This document shows positions 57,731 through 64,000 of a stretch of 64,000 nt of DNA, one piece after another; the stretch's first letter is position 1; each line of letters opens with the position of its first letter. This DNA is from Polyodon spathula (lineage: Eukaryota; Chordata; Actinopteri; Acipenseriformes; Polyodontidae): assembly GCF_017654505.1 (NCBI RefSeq), contig NC_054537.1, positions 73,316,618 through 73,380,617 of the forward strand, read 5' to 3'. A program made the translations under genes and the position numbers. The notes under the pieces are model-generated. The model was not told the origin of the DNA. It did not search any database and was given only the letters and a program-made list of their open reading frames with translations.

Positions 57731-59380
57731 ATACTCTCGCAGTCAGAAATCAGAGAAAGTAATTCCACATGATTACCTCTATTTGAGTGTTTAAACTTTA
57801 AGAACCTCTCGATCTTTTCTTACCTGCTCATTGCGATGTGTTATATCCCTACATTTCTGCTCATCGATTCAGTTTTCAATTCAGGTCTGTCCAAAAGTAT
57901 TTAGTGTTACAGTGGCTCACAAGTGGGAACGCTCATGTTTTTGTGCTGAATTTCCGATTTCTGTAGCCAGTGCTGTTCCATATCACCTTTTCTGTACTGA
58001 ACAAATAACAGTTCCAGCAGTATTATTTGTTTAATACTTAGCAATATTGTGTGAAATTCAGTTATTCTTACTGTTTACCCTAGCATATGTATATGCCTTG
58101 CCTCTGCTCACTAATGATTAGACAGCTGCAAAACCAGGGCAGATCTTTGACTCTCCCATTGGTTAAACCTACTGTTTATGTCCCACCTCTGTTCACTTAT
58201 GATTGGACTACTGCAGAGAAAATGCAGGCAGATCTTTTATTGGTTGATTTTATATTATGTGAAAAAAAAATATTCGATCAAGTCTATAGTTGATTAATTG
58301 GTCGGAGCAGCCCTAATATATACACACATTTGACTCTGCATAATTGCCTGGGCTCGGGACCGGTATGAGGTCATGCACATAACAGGAGTATGCACATAAC
58401 AGGAGTAAGGGAATACAATGGGATACAGTGACACTAGGTCTATATATATGTGTACATGTATATATGACTTGTTTTGATCAGAATCATAACTTTATTTTTC
58501 AATTACATTTTGTTACAAGTAACATAAAATACTGAACAAGTTCAGAAAAGCAAACCAACTTGAAATACGTTATGCACGCAATATACAAACGGTATTTTCT
58601 GGCAACACACGATATGAAGAGTAAAATAATGTACAGAATATAACAGCCCACATAAACTAAATTATTGTAATACAGTACAACAAAACATAAAAGTTAAACA
58701 GGTGTGTACAATACCTAACTATAAATCTTGTGACTACAACGTAGCAAAACAATTTTTGATGGAAGTCTGCACAGTATTTGTCTGATTGCTGATAAACAAC
58801 TGTAAAAAACTTTAAGGCTTGTAGTGTGCTGAGGCTCAAGTTTTACAGATTCGCTGTTCCATTTTCTGTGTCTTTCTTGTTGGCTTTTCCCGATGTCGAA
58901 TGATGTTTCCATTATGCAATTATCCAAATTGAAATGCAATGTACAATGGACTTCGGCACTGCGCAGCTTTTAATAATTAATCAAATTATGCATTTAGCTG
59001 ATATACATTTATCCAGATCATACAATCATAGATAATGATGCCCTAAAAATAATCTTTGTTCTTATCCAAGTTGCTGCAGTGACACTGTAGATGTTATAAT
59101 GAGTTACTGTAAATGAGATACTGTTTTAGAAGACAAATTTAATTCAGTAAACATGTATTTTAATGTTTTTGAAATTAAAAGCAGGAATCCAAAACTGTGG
59201 CATTTTCCTTTGTGAATGTGCTAAGTGAAAAATGGCAATTGAAAAAACGTCAAAATCTACCAAGGTAGCAAATCTGTTGAATTTAATATCAGCCAAAATT
59301 TCCTATTATACGGTATATGCAATTATCCAATATGTATAGAGTGGAGTTATACTGTTATATCATACATTATCTATATATAT
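57731..59380. other. No gene recognised
   Basis: Non-coding; a two-copy TATGCACATAACAGGAG-type repeat lies near 58371-58406. Confidence 0.4.
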
Positions 59381-59384
59381 AGTA

Positions 59385-59429
59385 TGATATATATATATAT
59401 CTATATTATATATATATATATTATATATC

Positions 59430-59467
<38 letters not shown>

Positions 59468-59471
59468 TATA
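59385..59471. repeat. Imperfect (TA)n tract
   Basis: TA-rich with CTA and ATT interruptions; Tc1 elements insert at TA, which fits the adjoining element. Confidence 0.85.
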
Positions 59472-59481
59472 CCACACAACA

Positions 59482-60870
59482 CAGTGCTATAGAAAGTGTC
59501 TAAGTGAAAAAAATATTCTAGAAATTTGTAGAAATAGCAATCCTAAATTAGCTCAGGTGTAACCAATTGACTTCAAAATCACACACCAAGTTAAGTGGCC
59601 TCCACCTGTGTTAAATTATAGTGATTCACATGATTTCAGGATAAATTTAGGAGTTCCTATAGGTTCCCTCTGATGGGTAGTGCATTTCAAAGCAAAGACT
59701 CAACCATGAGCACCAAGGCACTTTCAAAAGAAGTCCGAGACAAAGTTATTGAAAGGCACAGATCAGGGGATGGGTATAAAAAAAATATCAAAGGCCTTGA
59801 ATATCTCTTGGAGCACGGTCAAGACGATTATTAAGAAGTGGAAGGTGTATGGCACCATCAAGACCCTGCTTAGATAAGGCCGTCCCTCCAAACTGGATGA
59901 CCGAGCAAGACGGAGACTGACCTCAGAAATATCTTTTCTGTTGACTCAGAAATGTCTTCATCTAGACAATGTGGGCAAGCTATAAAAAAGGCTAACAAGA
60001 TGCTTGGATACATTGTGAAAAGTGTTGAATTTAAATCAATGCAAGTAATGTTAAAACTGTACAATGCATTAGTAAGACCTCATCTTGAATATTGTGTTCA
60101 GTTCTGGTCACCTCACTACCAAAAGAATATTGCTGCTCTTGAAACAGTGCAAAGAAGAGCGACCAGAATTATTCCGGGTTTAAAAGGCATGTCATATGCA
60201 GACAGGCTAAAAGAATTGAATCTATTCAGTCTTGAACAAAGAAGACTACTCAGCGACCTAATTCAAGCATTCAAAATTCTGAAAGGTATTGACAATGTCG
60301 ACCCAAGGGACTTTTTCAGCCTGAAAAAATAAACAAGAACCAGGGGTCACAAATGGAGTTTAGAAAAAGGGGCATTCAGAACAGAAAATAGGAGACACTT
60401 TTTTTACACAGAGAATTGTGAGGGTCTGGAATCAACTCCCCAGTAATGTTGTTGAAGCTGACACCCTGGGATCCTTCAAGAAGCTGCTTGATGAAATTCT
60501 GGGATCAATAAGCTACTAACAGCCAAATGAGCAAGATGTGCCGAATGGCCTCCTCTCATTTGTAAACTTCCTGTTCTTATGTTGATCAGACAGGCTACCA
60601 AGAGGCCAATAGCAACTTTGCAAGAGCTACAGGCTTTTATGGCCAAAACTGGTCAAAGTATGCATGTGACAACAATATCCCAAGCACTCCACAAATCTGG
60701 TCAGGAGATTCTGTAGCCATGTGGCAAAAAGTTTTGTGGTCTGACTAAACTAAAATTGAACTTTTCGGCCTAAATGCAAAGCATTATCTTTGGTGCAAAT
60801 CCAACACAGCGCATCACCCAAAGAACACCATCCCTACTGTGAAGCATGATGGTGGCAGCATCATGTTATA
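59482..60870 (+). pseudogene. Tc1-like transposon, broken and interrupted by CR1
   Basis: The left end begins CAGTGCTATAG. The transposase start at 59706 reads MSTKALSKEVRDKVIERHRS, then shifts frame at an A-run. KTIIKKWKVYGTIKT and GRPSKLDD follow in another frame, with a stop just before GRPSK. The frame is cut at about 59920 by CR1 and resumes at 60585 (RQATKRPIATLQELQAFM). It then carries the region around the second catalytic Asp, KIELFG and [16 protein letters not shown], ending near 60870. Right terminal repeat not found. Confidence 0.8.
59921..60584 (+). mobile_element. CR1-type LINE copy 4, 3' fragment nested in Tc1
   Basis: Plus-strand 664-base piece of the same family: the end of RT (59952-60332: MSSSRQCGQAIKKANKMLGY, LEYCVQFWSP, RRATRIIPGLKGMSYADRL), the short 3' UTR and one TTCTTATG unit. 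The transposase resumes cleanly on the far side, so CR1 landed in an existing Tc1 copy. The 5' edge has an extra CTCAGAAATATCTT resembling the adjacent LINE sequence. Confidence 0.88.
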
Positions 60871-61400
60871 GATGTGATTGGTTAAAAGCTCATCATAGGA
60901 GGAAAAATAGATTGAATTATTTCCCTAATATCCTTACAACACCGGTCAACAGTCTCAGTCTGTCATGTGATTGGTTCACATCACTGTCAGTACCACCCCT
61001 TTTCAAAGGAAGGCCTTTCCTCCCCTGCACTCTTCACAGAAAATGAATTACAAAACACACTACAAAAGAAAGATGTTTCAAACACTAAAATAGTGATTAA
61101 AACATCACTGTCACTGTGTTCTGACTTTTTTTTAATTCAAACAAATTCAACTCGACAAAAACAAATATGACTGGGGGGATATAAATTGGATTATGCAGCA
61201 AGACGGCAAGCCAGGCGGAGACAGAGAAAAACTTTGCTAATTATATGGTATGAACTTCAGAAACATTTTCTGTCATTTATTTACTTATGCTCTATCAGCT
61301 ATATTTAAACAAAATATATAAAGTCATATTCACTGTCTAACCTTGCCTCTCTTATTTTCTTGACTGATTCATATATTAAATATATACTGCAGACTCAGCC
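60871..61400. other. No feature recognised
   Basis: Non-coding sequence between Tc1 and the hairpin. Confidence 0.4.
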
Positions 61401-61406
61401 ACAGTG

Positions 61407-61492
61407 GAAAATGAAATGCCCCTCGGGAAGACTATTGTTACCTCCTGCCCCCTTGTCAGTAACAATAGTCTTCCTGAGGGTCAATCATTTTC
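61407..61492. repeat. Imperfect 35-bp stem hairpin
   Basis: Arms 61407-61441 and 61459-61492 are reverse complements with a few mismatches and one gap. The inner 15 bases (GAAGACTATTGTTAC) are exact, with a 17-base loop. Size resembles a pre-miRNA or a small MITE. Confidence 0.85.
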
Positions 61493-61512
61493 TACTATAA
61501 CCCTCTTCTCCA

Positions 61513-61617
<105 letters not shown>

Positions 61618-61834
61618 GTTTTTTTTTATACAGTCAGTCTATCCCACTTGTGTTAGTATATATGCATGGACTGGTCCAAAGTTTAATGCATCTACATGGT
61701 ATTATATTTAACAAGCCATAGCTTGGTATAGTCAGCTTTGCCGTACCGGCATGAGTCGACAGCGGCTTTTAAATCGAAAATTTATTGCTTGTAGCAAAAT
61801 CAGTTTTAGTCAAGGGTCACGTGAATATCTGATG

Positions 61835-61838
<4 letters not shown>

Positions 61839-61906
<68 letters not shown>
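61839..61906. repeat. (TA)n microsatellite
   Basis: Near-pure TA units. Confidence 0.95.
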
Positions 61907-61909
<3 letters not shown>

Positions 61910-61914
61910 ATGTG

Positions 61915-62340
61915 ATGATCGAGAGACCACTGACACACATTCATTGCCCCTTTAAATGCAAGACCCAGGACACAGAAATGGAATTTCAAAAGCGCTTGTG
62001 CGCTATTTTTAATAAACACACAAAAACAAAATTAACAAAAATAAACATCTAGTTCCTTTTCTGAGCACTAACTAAACAAAAACTGGAACTTATTCTAATA
62101 AACCGGACAGCTAAGCTGTTTACCAGCTGAAAAACACACAGAAAAAGAACACATAGTTCCTTTTTCTTTGATACGACTTATAACACACACAGTTGGGCTC
62201 TTCACACAGCAGCCCTGAACAGACTGGCTGCTTCCCTTAAATACCCTGCACCTGGCTCAAATTTAGAATAATCACCAGGTGCAGGGGATACTTAATAATC
62301 AAACAATTAACAAAACAATTAGATAAACTTTTATGCAGGG
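61915..62340 (-). mobile_element. Possible LTR-type remnant
   Basis: On the minus strand a TATA-like TATTTAAGGGAAGC near 62240 is followed about 210 bases on by TTTATTAAAAATAGCG. The proportions suggest LTR promoter and polyadenylation regions, but no partner, genes or target duplication were found. Confidence 0.25.
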
Positions 62341-63890
62341 AGGATATTAACACTCTTCCTGCTGTGTTATACACTCTAACTCACCCTCTATGTATACGTA
62401 TTCACCCCCAGCATAAGGAAGCCTACAGCAATTAAAAATTCCCAATACATGCAGTAAAGAATATCCATTCCAAATAAGATTATATTTTGTTAGTGTACTC
62501 TACGACAAGGGTAATAATAGCAGTCATGTCAGATTCATTATGAAATGTATGCACTACTTGCACAAATTAAAACATCTACAATTCAATTAATGTAATCCCC
62601 TTGAAAATACATTTATTTTTATACAACATAAATTAAGAGGCTCAAAAATGTAGGTTTGCGAAAAAAGTACAGACTGTCTTCATATTTCTAGTTACCATTC
62701 ATGTGACCCAGCTTAATATGCATGGACAGCTAATTAGCTCTAAAAATATCTTTCTCAATTTTGTGCAGCATTTCAACACTCTCTTGAAACAAATGTATTT
62801 TATTTTTATGTTATTTAAATTAATTAGAAATAACACCAGAGACACTTTTCAATCTAAATACAACTATAACATGTACAGCTGTATTTTAAGACTTTATTAT
62901 TTGTTTCTTATTTAAAAAAAAAAAGTATAGTATAAAAAGTATAAAAAGTATAAAATACCTCCCATTACACAGTCAATAGGTTGTAGGTCCACCATGGGCA
63001 GCTACAATAGCATTGATTCAAATTAACATCTGCAGGGTGACCATTATTCAACAATTTGCTCCACTAATTCTTTCAAGAAAGTTGGGGGTTAAAATCTGCA
63101 GCTATAGTCTGTTCTCCACACTAACCCATACAGTTTTCAATTTTAAGACTGTTCCTTATGAAAACAGACTTTCTTTAGACATGCTATCAAGGCTCCTGGT
63201 CAGTCCACTCGTAGAATCCATATCAGGGTTACTATGTGTCAATAAAGAATCAATTTGCTGGTCAGTGAATTTTTAACAGATCACCTTATAGATACACAAT
63301 TGTTTTGGAGCAGTTTTGCTGAATGTAACAGTTTTAATATGGGTTACATTCAGTGAAATAGCTCCTGTTATATATATGAACACATTTAATATTTTCATGC
63401 TTCCAAGCTGCACTCCGAAAATGACTTTTCTAGTTAACTTTAATAACCAGCATGTTGTGAGGGTCCCAGGTTGACTATGCACCTGATTTCTGATGACTTG
63501 GTCGAGGTCACAGCCTTATTTTCAATAATTTGAATCTGCACTCTGGAATTCAGTGTCCCAATTAAAATGTAACCCCAGCCACAGAGCCAACAACTCTTTC
63601 AATGAACTTCTCATCCAGCCCAACTCACCTTCTAAAGTAAATCTCCACCTCTATTCCACTTTTTATACTGGTTGAACTTACCTGCACTTTTCTTCACTTT
63701 CAAGCAAACTCAAATCCAATATAAATAAGGTGACTAATAATAGTCTATGCCTGAGAAAAGATTACCAGGAGTTAGCTGCATGTGGTGATGTGAACTGAAG
63801 TTTCAATTAATCTTCTTTCCCCCTGCTGAGATCTGACCTACATGTTAGCTGCAGGGGCATTTTAGTGTGGAGGGCACAGGCCTCACAATA

Positions 63891-63954
<64 letters not shown>

Positions 63955-64000
63955 TAGCAGACTCATTACAAAATATCACATTACAGATAAGAGAAGTTGC
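62341..64000. other. No gene recognised
   Basis: AT-rich non-coding sequence to the window edge; a short (AGTATAAAA)-type repeat lies at 62925-62955. Confidence 0.4.
63887..63951. repeat. (TTA)n microsatellite
   Basis: About 21 TTA units. Confidence 0.95.

Overview
This is a vertebrate nuclear window, AT-rich and dominated by transposable elements. It most likely comes from a non-teleost ray-finned fish such as a sturgeon or paddlefish. The grounds are the one recognisable host exon (a fish-like KCNG potassium-channel subunit), abundant CR1-type LINEs with a (TTCTTATG)n 3' tail, L2, Tc1, hAT and (GATG)n-tailed LINE fragments, and many (TA)n, (CA)n and (TAA)n microsatellites. The species guess rests on memory of repeat families, not on a search. 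There is no bacterial-style gene organisation, no rRNA or tRNA gene and no CRISPR array.

Layout. At 9.86-10.7 kb on the minus strand lies the first coding exon of a Kv6-type silent channel subunit, best matched to KCNG2. It has a clean acceptor, a short upstream ORF, the T1/BTB domain, S1 and a clean donor. The S2-S6 exon is not in the window, so 1-9.86 kb should be intron. A consensus donor at 14.2 kb and a CRE/CCAAT/TATA cluster at 14.75-14.86 kb suggest, without proof, the 5' non-coding exon and promoter. That would put an exact 276-bp inverted repeat (12.57-13.52 kb) in the first intron.

In the KCNG2 intron sit a decayed ZBED/Charlie-type hAT transposon with a perfect 8-bp target duplication (5.75-7.93 kb), a tRNA-derived SINE (9.26-9.69 kb) and a MITE-like element (2.94-4.56 kb). 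From 15.6 to 26.7 kb there are, in order: a broken copy of an uncharacterised repetitive protein family, a 828-bp MITE with 16-bp perfect terminal repeats, a decayed CR1 copy, and a nearly full-length CR1 with an SGNH-esterase ORF1 and an endonuclease/RT ORF2. That CR1 also has a duplicated 5' segment.

From 28.9 to 44.8 kb there are remnants of other non-LTR elements (one LINE pol tail, one L2), a second hAT-like element with a 9-bp flanking repeat, several LTR-like fragments, and a compact non-autonomous LTR element with a single gag-type zinc knuckle. From 44.8 to 53 kb there is almost nothing but one Tc1 scrap. At 53.0-56.1 kb a CR1 copy splits a segment carrying three oestrogen-response-element-like palindromes. 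At 59.5-60.9 kb a CR1 fragment is nested inside a Tc1 transposase. The last 3 kb are microsatellites and unassigned sequence.

Apart from the channel exon I see no intact host gene. The most notable items are the exact 276-bp inverted repeat, the ERE-like palindromes, several short near-perfect hairpins, and the uncharacterised repetitive protein family.
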